From contig NZ_JNKC01000004.1 in NCBI RefSeq assembly GCF_000701905.1, positions 1 to 64,000 on the forward strand: DNA of 64,000 bases, in the 5' to 3' direction. Positions 53,514-61,225 of this stretch are shown piece after piece. The position numbers and the translations under genes were made by a program. This DNA comes from Proteiniclasticum ruminis DSM 24773. GTDB taxonomy: Bacteria; Bacillota; Clostridia; Clostridiales; Clostridiaceae. How positions within the stretch are numbered: position 1 is the first letter of the stretch; each line of letters begins with the position of its first letter. The notes beneath the pieces are model-generated. The model saw only the letters and a list, made by a program, of their open reading frames with translations. It ran no database searches and was not told where the DNA came from.

Positions 53514-53601
53514 TTCTCTACCTCCATTATTTTACCTATTTCATATCGTCTCATTTGAGTGCTTATTATGCATAAACAAAGAATCAAATACCAAGATATG
53601 A

Positions 53602-53623
53602 AACATGAATCAATCTTCATGTT
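53602..53623. promoter_or_regulatory. 22-bp palindromic operator, SDR side
   Basis: AACATGAA-N6-TTCATGTT, perfect 8-base arms, starting one base after the -10 box of the SDR promoter. It is nearly identical in layout to the site at 54210-54231. Confidence 0.7.
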
Positions 53624-53624
53624 C

Positions 53625-53653
53625 AGAATAAATGATAAGGTTTGCAAAGTCAA
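53625..53653 (-). promoter_or_regulatory. promoter of the SDR-KAS III-Liv operon
   Basis: TTGACT, 17 bases, TATTCT on the minus strand, with the palindrome covering the transcription start. Confidence 0.75.
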
Positions 53654-54046
53654 TCCATTTAATAAAACAAAGACATATTTAATTATTCGTTTAAAATCCA
53701 TGAACACTTATGCCATTTCTTTAATGAATCGTTCCATAAACTAATAAATCATCGATTTTTATGAAAACAAATGAAAAGGTTGTCATTTCCCTTCCTCTCA
53801 TTTTGTTATTTTATTATCATTAATTGTGCTGTATGAATACACATTTTTAACCTTGAGTGCCATGTTGTTTTCGTTTCTCAATGAGATTCATCTATCCACA
53901 GCTTGTATACATATCCTTTATGATTCCTTGCTTTATTGTGATGGAATTACCAAGAAAAGAAATAGCTTCGTCCAAAGCCCAATGAATTCGTTATTTCATC
54001 TACAAGTTATTTTTTATCAGGATTGACAGAAAAGTTCACTTTTCCC

Positions 54047-54076
54047 TTGGAGAACTCTGATCGCATCCTGTATAAT
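54047..54076 (+). promoter_or_regulatory. distal promoter candidate of the MaoC operon
   Basis: TTGGAG, 18 bases, TATAAT. It is about 130 bases upstream of the proximal promoter. Confidence 0.5.
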
Positions 54077-54174
54077 AAAAATGGTTGTATGACTATCAGA
54101 AAGGCTTGTTTCCTTGTTTCCCAGGTTCAAAATTCATTTTCGTTAAATTAATAACATTATTTTCGCTAAATCTA

Positions 54175-54202
54175 TTGTTTTTTCTCAACGAAGGAATATA
54201 AT
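54175..54202 (+). promoter_or_regulatory. proximal promoter of the MaoC-acd-etfBA operon
   Basis: TTGTTT, 16 bases, TATAAT, with the second palindrome starting eight bases after the -10 box. Confidence 0.65.
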
Positions 54203-54209
54203 AGAGTTA

Positions 54210-54231
54210 AACATGAAAGGTTCATCATGTT
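54210..54231. promoter_or_regulatory. 22-bp palindromic operator, MaoC side
   Basis: AACATGAA-N6-ATCATGTT: same outer arms and total length as 53602-53623, with one arm mismatch. Its position over the transcription start favours repression. Confidence 0.7.
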
Positions 54232-54282
54232 AAACAATTACATGGAAACCATTCGTTATTTAATTATCATAGGGAGGTCAAC

Positions 54283-54699
54283 ATGAAAGGAAAAACTATT
54301 CACGATATGAGAATTGGTGATCAGGAATCTTACGAAAGAACCGTCACGGAAACAGACGTCGTTCTGTTTGGTGGCATTTCCGGTGATCTGAATCCCGCAC
54401 ATTTTAATGAATCCTATGCGAAAGAAACCATGTTTAAAGGTAGAATTGTACACGGGATGCTTACCGCATCTTACTTTTCCACCGTTCTTGGCACTCTTCT
54501 TCCAGGACCAGGCACCATTTATCTAGGTCAGGATCTGAAATTCACAAAACCAGTCAGGTTTCAGGATACCATCAAAGCAGTAGTTACTGTATCAGAGATC
54601 CTGGAAGAAAAGAATATTGTCAAACTGGACACCATCGCATACAACCAGCATGGAGACGTTGTGGTGAAAGGCACTGCAACCGTCATGCCACCCAAATAG
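54283..54699 (+). CDS. MaoC-family (R)-specific enoyl-CoA hydratase (PhaJ-like)
   Basis: 138 residues, single hot-dog domain. The hydratase-2 signature F-G-G-I-S-G-D-L-N-P-A-H gives catalytic D35 and H40, followed by F-K-G-R-I-V-H-G-M-L. By family it adds water to trans-2-enoyl-CoA to give (R)-3-hydroxyacyl-CoA. The start follows AGGGAGG. It is first in the plus-strand operon, nine bases before the acyl-CoA dehydrogenase gene. Confidence 0.93.
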   Translation: MKGKTIHDMRIGDQESYERTVTETDVVLFGGISGDLNPAHFNESYAKETMFKGRIVHGMLTASYFSTVLGTLLPGPGTIYLGQDLKFTKPVRFQDTIKAVVTVSEILEEKNIVKLDTIAYNQHGDVVVKGTATVMPPK

Positions 54700-54708
54700 G
54701 AGGACCAT

Positions 54709-55848
54709 ATGAATTTTGAACTGAACAAGAAACAAGCCCTTTCTCTGAAATTATTTAAAGAATTCTCCCTGAATGAGGTAAAACCCTTGGCTCAGGAAGT
54801 AGATGAATTAGAGCGATTTCCAGTGGAAACCGTGGAAAAAATGGCAAAAATTGGTATGCTGGGCATTCCAGTACCCGAGAATTATGGAGGTTCCGGCGGT
54901 GACAACCTGACCTATATCATGGCTGTGGAAGAGCTTTCCAAACATTGTGCCACCACAGGCGTCATTGTATCCGCTCATACTTCTCTGGCTTGCGCTCCTC
55001 TTCTGGCCTTTGGCACAGAAGCACAAAAAGAAAAATATCTTCTCCCTCTAGCATCCGGTGACAAACTTGGCGCATTTGGCCTAACTGAACCTAATGCAGG
55101 TTCTGATGCAGCCATGCAGCAGACCATCGCAGTGCGGGAAGGAGATTTTTATAGAATCAACGGTTCTAAGATATTCATAACCAACGGTGGATATGCGGAC
55201 ACTTTCATCATCTTTGCCATGACGGACAAACAGAAAGGCACCCGTGGCATTTCTGCCTTCATTGTGGAAAAAGGCATGGAAGGTTTCTCCATTGGAAAGA
55301 CAGAACATAAACTAGGCATCAAGGGAAGCTCCACCACTGAGCTGATTTTTAAGGATCTCATGCTTCCTGCTGAGAATCTTCTGGGTCAGGAAGGCAAAGG
55401 ATTCGGCATCGCCATGAAGACTCTGGATGGCGGAAGAATCGGCATCGCAGCCCAAGCCCTTGGTATCGCCCAGGGTGCACTGGATGAAGCCATCAAGTAC
55501 ATCAAAGAGCGTAAACAGTTCGGAAGACCCCTTTCCGCCTTCCAGAACTCACAGTTTCAAATTGCGGAACTCCAGACAAAAATTGATGCTGCAAGGCTTC
55601 TTACCTACCGTGCTGCAGTTCTGAAGGATGAGGGGAAATCTTACTCCACAGAAGCTGCCATGGCGAAGCTTTACGCTTCAGACATTTCCATGGAGAGCAC
55701 ACGAATCTCCCTCCAGCTTCTAGGCGGTTACGGATATACCAGAGAATATCCTTTGGAAAGAATGTTCCGTGACGCAAAAATCACCGAGATCTACGAAGGC
55801 ACATCTGAAGTTCAGAAGATGGTCATCGCAGCGTCTCTACTGAAGTAA
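54709..55848 (+). CDS. acyl-CoA dehydrogenase, short-chain (butyryl-CoA dehydrogenase-like)
   Basis: 379 residues, FAD enzyme that interconverts acyl-CoA and trans-2-enoyl-CoA with EtfAB. F-G-L-T-E-P-N-A-G-S-D is the first family signature, Q-F-G-R-P-L-S-A-F-Q the second, and the catalytic base is E363 in E-I-Y-E-G-T-S-E. Residue pattern and length match the short-chain group, but chain length cannot be fixed by eye. Next to etfBA as in Bcd/Etf complexes; crotonase and hbd genes are absent here. Confidence 0.94.
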   Translation: MNFELNKKQALSLKLFKEFSLNEVKPLAQEVDELERFPVETVEKMAKIGMLGIPVPENYGGSGGDNLTYIMAVEELSKHCATTGVIVSAHTSLACAPLLAFGTEAQKEKYLLPLASGDKLGAFGLTEPNAGSDAAMQQTIAVREGDFYRINGSKIFITNGGYADTFIIFAMTDKQKGTRGISAFIVEKGMEGFSIGKTEHKLGIKGSSTTELIFKDLMLPAENLLGQEGKGFGIAMKTLDGGRIGIAAQALGIAQGALDEAIKYIKERKQFGRPLSAFQNSQFQIAELQTKIDAARLLTYRAAVLKDEGKSYSTEAAMAKLYASDISMESTRISLQLLGGYGYTREYPLERMFRDAKITEIYEGTSEVQKMVIAASLLK

Positions 55849-55860
55849 AGGAGAGAGAAG

Positions 55861-56649
55861 ATGAATATTGTAGTACTTTTAAAGCAAGTTCCAGATACCA
55901 CAGAAATGAAGATAGACAAAGAAAAGGGCACGCTCATCAGAACCGGCGTCCCTACCATCACCAATCCAGATGACCTGGCAGGTCTTGAAGCAGCCCTGCA
56001 GGTCAAAGACAGACAAGGGGCAAAAGTGATTTGTGTTACCATGGGTCCTCCTCAGGCAGAATCCATGCTAAGAGAGCTCTATGCACTTGGTGCAGATGAG
56101 TGTGTGCTCATCAGTGATGGGAAGTTTGGAGGTGCGGACACCTGGGCAACCTCCAATACCCTAGGTGCCTACCTGGCAACCATCCCTTACGATCTTATTA
56201 TTGCAGGCAGACAGGCCATTGATGGCGATACCGCACAGGTAGGACCTCAAACTGCTGAAAAGCTGAATCTGCCACAGATTACCTATGTGGATGAGATACT
56301 CTCCATTTCAGAGGAAAAAATCAGAGTACGTAAGGCCCTGGAGAGCAGATATGAAATTCTGGAGTCCGAGATGCCTTGCCTCATCACCACCCTAAGCTCC
56401 ATTGCAAAACCACGTTATATGCATGTACGTGAAATCATGAAGGCTTTTGATAAACCTGTGACGGTCATCACCAACGAGCATTTGAAGCTGGAACAGAAAG
56501 ACATCGGCCTCAAGGGCTCCCCCACAAAAGTGAAGAAGACCTTCACCAAGGAAGTCCATAAAAATTCAGATGTGCTGACTCTGGAACCAAAACTGGCAGC
56601 GGCAAAAATTCTGGACGTGCTTCTTGAGAACCAGTTTATCGGAAAGTAG
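55861..56649 (+). CDS. etfB: electron transfer flavoprotein, beta subunit
   Basis: 262 residues. It begins M-N-I-V-V-L-L-K-Q-V-P-D-T and carries the domain III motif A-G-R-Q-A-I-D-G-D-T-A-Q-V-G-P. This form is common in anaerobes whose Etf bifurcates electrons from NADH to ferredoxin and an acyl-CoA dehydrogenase. Bifurcation is possible here but not shown by sequence reading. It is 12 bases after the dehydrogenase stop. Confidence 0.94.
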   Translation: MNIVVLLKQVPDTTEMKIDKEKGTLIRTGVPTITNPDDLAGLEAALQVKDRQGAKVICVTMGPPQAESMLRELYALGADECVLISDGKFGGADTWATSNTLGAYLATIPYDLIIAGRQAIDGDTAQVGPQTAEKLNLPQITYVDEILSISEEKIRVRKALESRYEILESEMPCLITTLSSIAKPRYMHVREIMKAFDKPVTVITNEHLKLEQKDIGLKGSPTKVKKTFTKEVHKNSDVLTLEPKLAAAKILDVLLENQFIGK

Positions 56650-56660
56650 GAGGATATAGT

Positions 56661-57686
56661 ATGAACATACAGGAATATAAGGATCTTTATGTATTCATTG
56701 AACATGAAGAGAATATAATACACGAAGCGAGTCTTGAACTGCTTGGAGAAGCCAGAAGACTGAAAGAAGACAGGCCTTCCCTGAATTATCAGGTGGTTGC
56801 CGTTCTTCTTGGAGAAGTAAGTGAGGATCTTCTTTCTGAACTGTCACAGCGGGGTGCAGATGAGACGGTATATCTTCACCATGAACAACTGAATGAGTAC
56901 AGCACACTTCACTACACACATCTTCTGCATCAGATGATTGAGGAGAGAAAACCCGATATTTTCCTCATTCCAGCCACTGTCCTAGGTAGAGATCTGGCAC
57001 CAAGACTGGCTGCAAGATGCGACACAGGACTTACGGCAGACGCAACAAAGCTGGAGTTTGATCCAGAAAACCCGGACTCTTCTCTTCTTTATGTCACAAG
57101 ACCGGCCTTTGGGGGAAACCTCTTCGGCACCATCATCAATGAGACCAAAAGACCGCAAATGACCACCATAAGACCTGGTGTCATGGATAAAATGAAAAGA
57201 AACCCAGCCCTCACCGGAAAAGTGACCACTAAGAAGGTCAGCCTTGATGGGATGAAAGATCCTGTGAGTATTCTGGAGGTGCTGAAGAAGGACCACATGG
57301 CCGTGGACATTGCTAAGGCAGACATCCTCATCTCCGGCGGCAGAGGCGTTGGCGACAGATTTGATCTTCTGAGGGAATGCGCGGATATGATTGGGGCTGA
57401 AGTAGCAGGCTCAAGAGCCGCTGTAGACGAAGGAAGAATCGAGAAGGACTACCAAGTTGGACAGACCGGTAAAACCGTAAAACCCAAAGTCTATATCGCC
57501 TGCGGTATTTCGGGTGCAGTACAGCATCTGGCAGGTATGGAGAAATCCGACTACATCATTGCCATCAATAAAGATCCCGATGCACCCATCTTCCAAGTGG
57601 CAAACATCGGACTTGTGGGAAATGCTCTGGAAATTCTTCCGCTCCTCACAAAAGAAATCAGAAACTACCGGGAAAGGCCTTCATAG
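56661..57686 (+). CDS. etfA: electron transfer flavoprotein, alpha subunit
   Basis: 341 residues. The C-terminal FAD domain has S-G-G-R-G-V-G, A-G-S-R-A-A-V-D-E-G, Q-V-G-Q-T-G-K-T-V and Y-I-A-C-G-I-S-G-A-V-Q-H, all EtfA signatures. No N-terminal ferredoxin domain is present. It pairs with EtfB. A terminator overlaps its stop codon. Confidence 0.95.
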   Translation: MNIQEYKDLYVFIEHEENIIHEASLELLGEARRLKEDRPSLNYQVVAVLLGEVSEDLLSELSQRGADETVYLHHEQLNEYSTLHYTHLLHQMIEERKPDIFLIPATVLGRDLAPRLAARCDTGLTADATKLEFDPENPDSSLLYVTRPAFGGNLFGTIINETKRPQMTTIRPGVMDKMKRNPALTGKVTTKKVSLDGMKDPVSILEVLKKDHMAVDIAKADILISGGRGVGDRFDLLRECADMIGAEVAGSRAAVDEGRIEKDYQVGQTGKTVKPKVYIACGISGAVQHLAGMEKSDYIIAINKDPDAPIFQVANIGLVGNALEILPLLTKEIRNYRERPS

Positions 57687-57698
57687 GCCTTTTCTTTC
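57672..57698 (+). terminator. terminator of the MaoC-acd-etfBA operon
   Basis: AAAGGCCT-N4-AGGCCTTT followed by TCTTTCC. The etfA stop lies in the hairpin loop. Confidence 0.7.
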
Positions 57699-57740
57699 CT
57701 TTGGAAAGAAAAGACAAACATTCTCTTTTTCCCGTAACTG

Positions 57741-57770
57741 TTTACAGAACTTGTGAACTTGCGATAGAAT
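57741..57770 (+). promoter_or_regulatory. promoter of the second alpha/beta hydrolase gene
   Basis: TTTACA, 18 bases, TAGAAT, about 37 bases before the start codon. The 22-bp palindrome is not found here. Confidence 0.55.
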
Positions 57771-57807
57771 ACCTATAAATAACCCAAGAAAGGACGGTTT
57801 AGCAGTA

Positions 57808-58848
57808 ATGAAGACTTATCCAAAGAAAGACATTCAAACTAAAAGACTCCGAATCTCCTACCTGGAAGCAGGAAATGAAGAGAAAGAACCTCTTCTTCTT
57901 CTCCATGGAAACACCTCCTCCAGCCTCTTCTATGTACCTACCATGGAGATCCTTGAAGAGCATTTCCACATTTATGCTCCAGATTTAAGAGGCTATGGCC
58001 ATACAGAGAAGCTTCCCATTGATTCCACCTTGGGGATGAAAACTTGGTCTGAAGACATCAGAAGCTTTGTGGATGCCCTCTCCATCAAAAACCCCCACAT
58101 CATCGGCTGGTCCATGGGCGGAGGGGTTGCTATGCAGTATACTCTGGACTATCCGGAGGACGTAAAGAGCCTTGGACTGATCAATCCTTTGTCCCCTTAT
58201 GGTTTCTCTGGCACAAAAGATGCGGACGGAACCCTCACGACAGCATCCCATGCTGGCACCGGCGGTGGCTTTGTGAACAAGCAGTTTGTTGAAAATCTCA
58301 GAACCAAGAATAAGGATCTCACTGACCCCACTTCAGCGCCAAATGTGCTGAAAGGACTCTTCGCTCCTTCCTTCACCCTATCAGAAGAAATGAAAAACCT
58401 CTTTGTGGACTCCATGTTCCTTATGGAGATTGGGGAAGGATTCTATCCTGGAAGTTCTCAGCCCGCACCAGAGTGGCCATTCCTTGGTCCTGGCACAGAA
58501 GGCATCGGCAACACCATGAGTCCAAAATACGTCAATTTGTCGGGCATCAGAAATCTTCCTGTAAAACCTCCGGTAATCTGGTTCAGAGGAGCTGAAGATA
58601 AGATCGTCTCTGATCAGTCCTACAGTGATGTGGGATTCCTAGGACAGCTGGGAATTCTGCCAGGCTGGCCAGGAGAAGAGGTCTATCCTCCACAACCCAT
58701 GGTTTCTCAGACAAGAAGAGTACTGGAAGACTACAAAGAAAACGGCGGGAAATTTGTAGAATCAGTTTTTGAGCACTCCGGTCATAGCCCTCAAATTGAG
58801 GAGCCTGAAAAATTCGTGGCGGAGTATCTCGCATTTTTAGGAAAATAA
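57808..58848 (+). CDS. alpha/beta hydrolase
   Basis: 346 residues, no signal peptide. The oxyanion region is L-L-L-H-G-N-T-S-S-S, the nucleophile elbow G-W-S-M-G-G with Ser102, an acid in F-R-G-A-E-D-K-I-V and the His in E-H-S-G-H-S-P. A large insertion (about 145-240) between core strands forms a lid. The substrate is unknown. It has its own promoter next to the acyl-CoA operon and may process an ester or lactone precursor. Confidence 0.87.
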   Translation: MKTYPKKDIQTKRLRISYLEAGNEEKEPLLLLHGNTSSSLFYVPTMEILEEHFHIYAPDLRGYGHTEKLPIDSTLGMKTWSEDIRSFVDALSIKNPHIIGWSMGGGVAMQYTLDYPEDVKSLGLINPLSPYGFSGTKDADGTLTTASHAGTGGGFVNKQFVENLRTKNKDLTDPTSAPNVLKGLFAPSFTLSEEMKNLFVDSMFLMEIGEGFYPGSSQPAPEWPFLGPGTEGIGNTMSPKYVNLSGIRNLPVKPPVIWFRGAEDKIVSDQSYSDVGFLGQLGILPGWPGEEVYPPQPMVSQTRRVLEDYKENGGKFVESVFEHSGHSPQIEEPEKFVAEYLAFLGK

Positions 58849-58951
58849 TCGATTTTTTAGAATACTCTAAGGGCGTATATGATATACTAATTTTTGAAGA
58901 AAAAATGCATCTTCCATTTATGGAATCTGATGCTTATGAAAGAGGTATATA

Positions 58952-59176
58952 ATGGAACTGAAAGAAATTCTAAGAGCCATGCTCTTTATCACCACCGCTG
59001 TTTCCTTCGGCATCTCAATTCTCAGCTTTTTCACTTTCATAAAACTGAAAAAAGTACCGAAGAAAGAAAGAAATCTCATGGAATTCCAAAAGGTGAACCA
59101 GTATGTGAAATTGGGACAGGTCTCTTTGGGCATTGCCGCAGCAGCACTTTTAGTAGCCCTTTGGCTTTCATCATAA
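58952..59176 (+). CDS. small membrane protein
   Basis: 74 residues with two membrane helices (about 8-30 and 52-72) separated by a basic loop K-L-K-K-V-P-K-K-E-R. The start lies after GAAAGAGG. It is followed by a strong terminator, which supports a real transcription unit. No family recognised. Confidence 0.55.
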   Translation: MELKEILRAMLFITTAVSFGISILSFFTFIKLKKVPKKERNLMEFQKVNQYVKLGQVSLGIAAAALLVALWLSS

Positions 59177-59184
59177 TCAAACAG

Positions 59185-59227
59185 AAAAGAACGCAGCCAG
59201 GTTTTAGTCCTGCTGCGTTCTTTTTTT
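59185..59227. terminator. bidirectional terminator, small membrane gene / GNAT gene
   Basis: AAAAGAACGCAGC / GCTGCGTTCTTTT with a T run on the plus strand and an A-rich flank giving T on the other. Confidence 0.85.
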
Positions 59228-59234
59228 CATTTTC

Positions 59235-59705
59235 TCAGTAGAGATCTTTTTTTAGTTTCTTTTCCATGGGCACAAAGGAAATGCCATAAATCTCCTGAAC
59301 CTGGTCTTTCACAGAAAATCCTAGCGCTTCGTAAAACGGCACCGATGAAAGCGTTGCGTTAAGCCTAACAACCTGCCCTTCTTCCATACGGTTTTTAACT
59401 ATCTCCTCATAGAAAGAATAGAGCGCTCTTCCAATACCTTCACCTCTTCTTTGCACGTAGAGATGCGTAAGAAAAAACCCTTCTGCACAAAGAACACCCA
59501 CAAGAGACTGTTTCTCATCAAAGGCTCCCAGAAAAACTGTCTTCTCATCGGAAAGCATCTCCTGAAAGGCATCCTTTGTCTGCATTTTCAGGAAACTGGG
59601 CACGGCGCTTTGAAAAAGTCCTCTGGACTCTTTTTGAAGAAACACCTCACGAATCAGAAGAAACGCTTTATCTACTTCCTGCCCATGAAGAAACCTCACG
59701 TTCAT
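59235..59705 (-). CDS. GNAT-family N-acetyltransferase
   Basis: 156 residues from the ATG at 59705. The acetyl-CoA loop is V-Q-R-R-G-E-G-I-G-R-A-L-Y and the C-terminal motif is V-P-F-Y-E-A-L-G-F. The acceptor is unknown. The ribosome site is an unusual run of eight G (59711-59718) five bases upstream; a longer in-frame start at 59795 inside trkH is less likely. It is downstream of, and partly coupled to, the Trk genes. Confidence 0.83.
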   Translation of the reverse strand: MNVRFLHGQEVDKAFLLIREVFLQKESRGLFQSAVPSFLKMQTKDAFQEMLSDEKTVFLGAFDEKQSLVGVLCAEGFFLTHLYVQRRGEGIGRALYSFYEEIVKNRMEEGQVVRLNATLSSVPFYEALGFSVKDQVQEIYGISFVPMEKKLKKDLY

Positions 59706-59776
59706 CTTTACCCCCCCCAGAAAGTTCAAAAGCAGGCTCTTTTTCATGAAGCCTGCCTGAAACGCTATTTGATGGA

Positions 59777-61225
59777 TTAGCTCTCCTTGGTCCATGACTT
59801 GGGCACAAGAAGCGCAATAATCGTAAAATGCTCCAATCTGCCCAAAAGCATCACCAGAGACAGAAACACCTTCGTGAAAGCCGAATAATGGCCAAAGGTA
59901 ACGGTTGGTCCCACAGCACCAAAACCAGGACCGATGTTATTCAGCGTTGCAGCTACCGCGGACATAGAGCTCTCCATGTTGCCTCCTTCGAGTGAAACCA
60001 CAAGAGATCCTATCACAAAGATCAATAGGTGGATGGCTGTAAAGCTGTTGATTCTCGCAATGATTTCATTGGAAACAATTTTCCCGCCCACTTTAATGGG
60101 AATCAGTGCTCGAGGATGGAAAATCTTTGACACTTCTCTTTTGATGAGCTTCAGCACAATCATAATTCGAATGACTTTCATTCCACCTGCAGTGGATCCT
60201 GCAGATCCCCCCACAAACATCAGAAAGAACAGAATCAACTTGCTGAAGCTAGGCCATAGATCAAAGTCTACGGTACTATACCCTGTGGTGGTCATGATGG
60301 AAGAAACTTGGAAAAAAGATTCTCGGAGCCTCACCAAAGCATCTCCACCAAAGGTCATAAATAGATTCCATGCAATCATCACTACTGAACTTCCTACAAA
60401 AAAGAGATACAGCCGAAGTTCGCGGTCTTCGAGAAATTCTTTGTATTTCTTTCTGAAGAATAGAAAATAGAGGGAAAAATTCACGCCGGACATCACCATG
60501 AATATTCCTGTCACCACCTGAACATAGGGACTGTAACTTGCTAGGCTGTCATTTCTAGGACCAAAACCTCCCGTGCCCACAGTACCGAAGGTAATGACAA
60601 AGGCTTCCAGAAGATTCACGCCCCCAAACAAAAGAAATATCACCTGCAGTACAGTCAGAAGGATATAAGAGACATAAAGAACCCTCGCGGTATCTTTCAT
60701 TCGTGGTACGATTTTTCCTGCCACAGGTCCCGGGGACTCCGCTTTGAAAATCTGAAGGCTTCCTACACCAAGGGCAGGAAGTAGCGCCAAGGTAAACACA
60801 AGGATCCCCATACCACCAATCCAGTGGGTCATGGAGCGCCAGAAAAGAACTCCTTTATCAAGACCATCCACATTCGCAATGACAGAAGCTCCTGTGGTGG
60901 TGAATCCTGAGACAATCTCAAAGACTCCATCAATATAAGTAGGGACACTGCCCGATGTCCATAAAGGGATGGCACCGAACAAAGAGATCATCACCCATCC
61001 CAAGGCAACAATGACAATCCCGTCTTTTGCCCGGATATGATGATCATTTTTTCTTCTCAGTTTCGCCATGAGGATACCAAGAATCACCATGACTACAATG
61101 GTCCAGATGAAGGGATGATGGGCATCCCCGCCATAAGCATAAGAAATAAAGATAGATGGGGACATCAGTAGGGCTTCAATCAGCAGTATAATCCCTAGCA
61201 CCTTTATCACGATTCCATAATTCAC
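59777..61225 (-). CDS. trkH: Trk/Ktr-type potassium transporter membrane subunit
   Basis: 482 residues with the four repeated membrane-pore-membrane units of the TrkH/KtrB family. Selectivity loops include G-F-T-T-T-G-A-S-V, G-T-V-G-T-G-G-F-G, M-T-T-T-G-Y-S-T-V and L-N-N-I-G-P-G-F-G. It starts with GTG at 61225 after GAGAGGAC, overlapping trkA by 50 bases. It imports K+ (with H+ or Na+) together with TrkA. Confidence 0.94.
   Translation of the reverse strand: MNYGIVIKVLGIILLIEALLMSPSIFISYAYGGDAHHPFIWTIVVMVILGILMAKLRRKNDHHIRAKDGIVIVALGWVMISLFGAIPLWTSGSVPTYIDGVFEIVSGFTTTGASVIANVDGLDKGVLFWRSMTHWIGGMGILVFTLALLPALGVGSLQIFKAESPGPVAGKIVPRMKDTARVLYVSYILLTVLQVIFLLFGGVNLLEAFVITFGTVGTGGFGPRNDSLASYSPYVQVVTGIFMVMSGVNFSLYFLFFRKKYKEFLEDRELRLYLFFVGSSVVMIAWNLFMTFGGDALVRLRESFFQVSSIMTTTGYSTVDFDLWPSFSKLILFFLMFVGGSAGSTAGGMKVIRIMIVLKLIKREVSKIFHPRALIPIKVGGKIVSNEIIARINSFTAIHLLIFVIGSLVVSLEGGNMESSMSAVAATLNNIGPGFGAVGPTVTFGHYSAFTKVFLSLVMLLGRLEHFTIIALLVPKSWTKES

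Larger units (their letters stand above)
53514..54282. other. 769-base divergent regulatory region
   Basis: This AT-rich gap separates the SDR operon from the MaoC operon. It holds one minus-strand promoter, two plus-strand promoter candidates (54047-54076 and 54175-54202) and two matching 22-bp palindromes. I find no convincing gene in it. Leaders are long: about 110 bases before the SDR start and, from the distal promoter, about 200 bases before MaoC. No T-box or riboswitch motif was recognised. Confidence 0.7.

Noticed and set aside
53826-54026. Open frame of 66 codons in the divergent regulatory region
   Set aside because: No ribosome site, AT-driven composition and no protein-like pattern; it crosses the long leader region of the MaoC operon.
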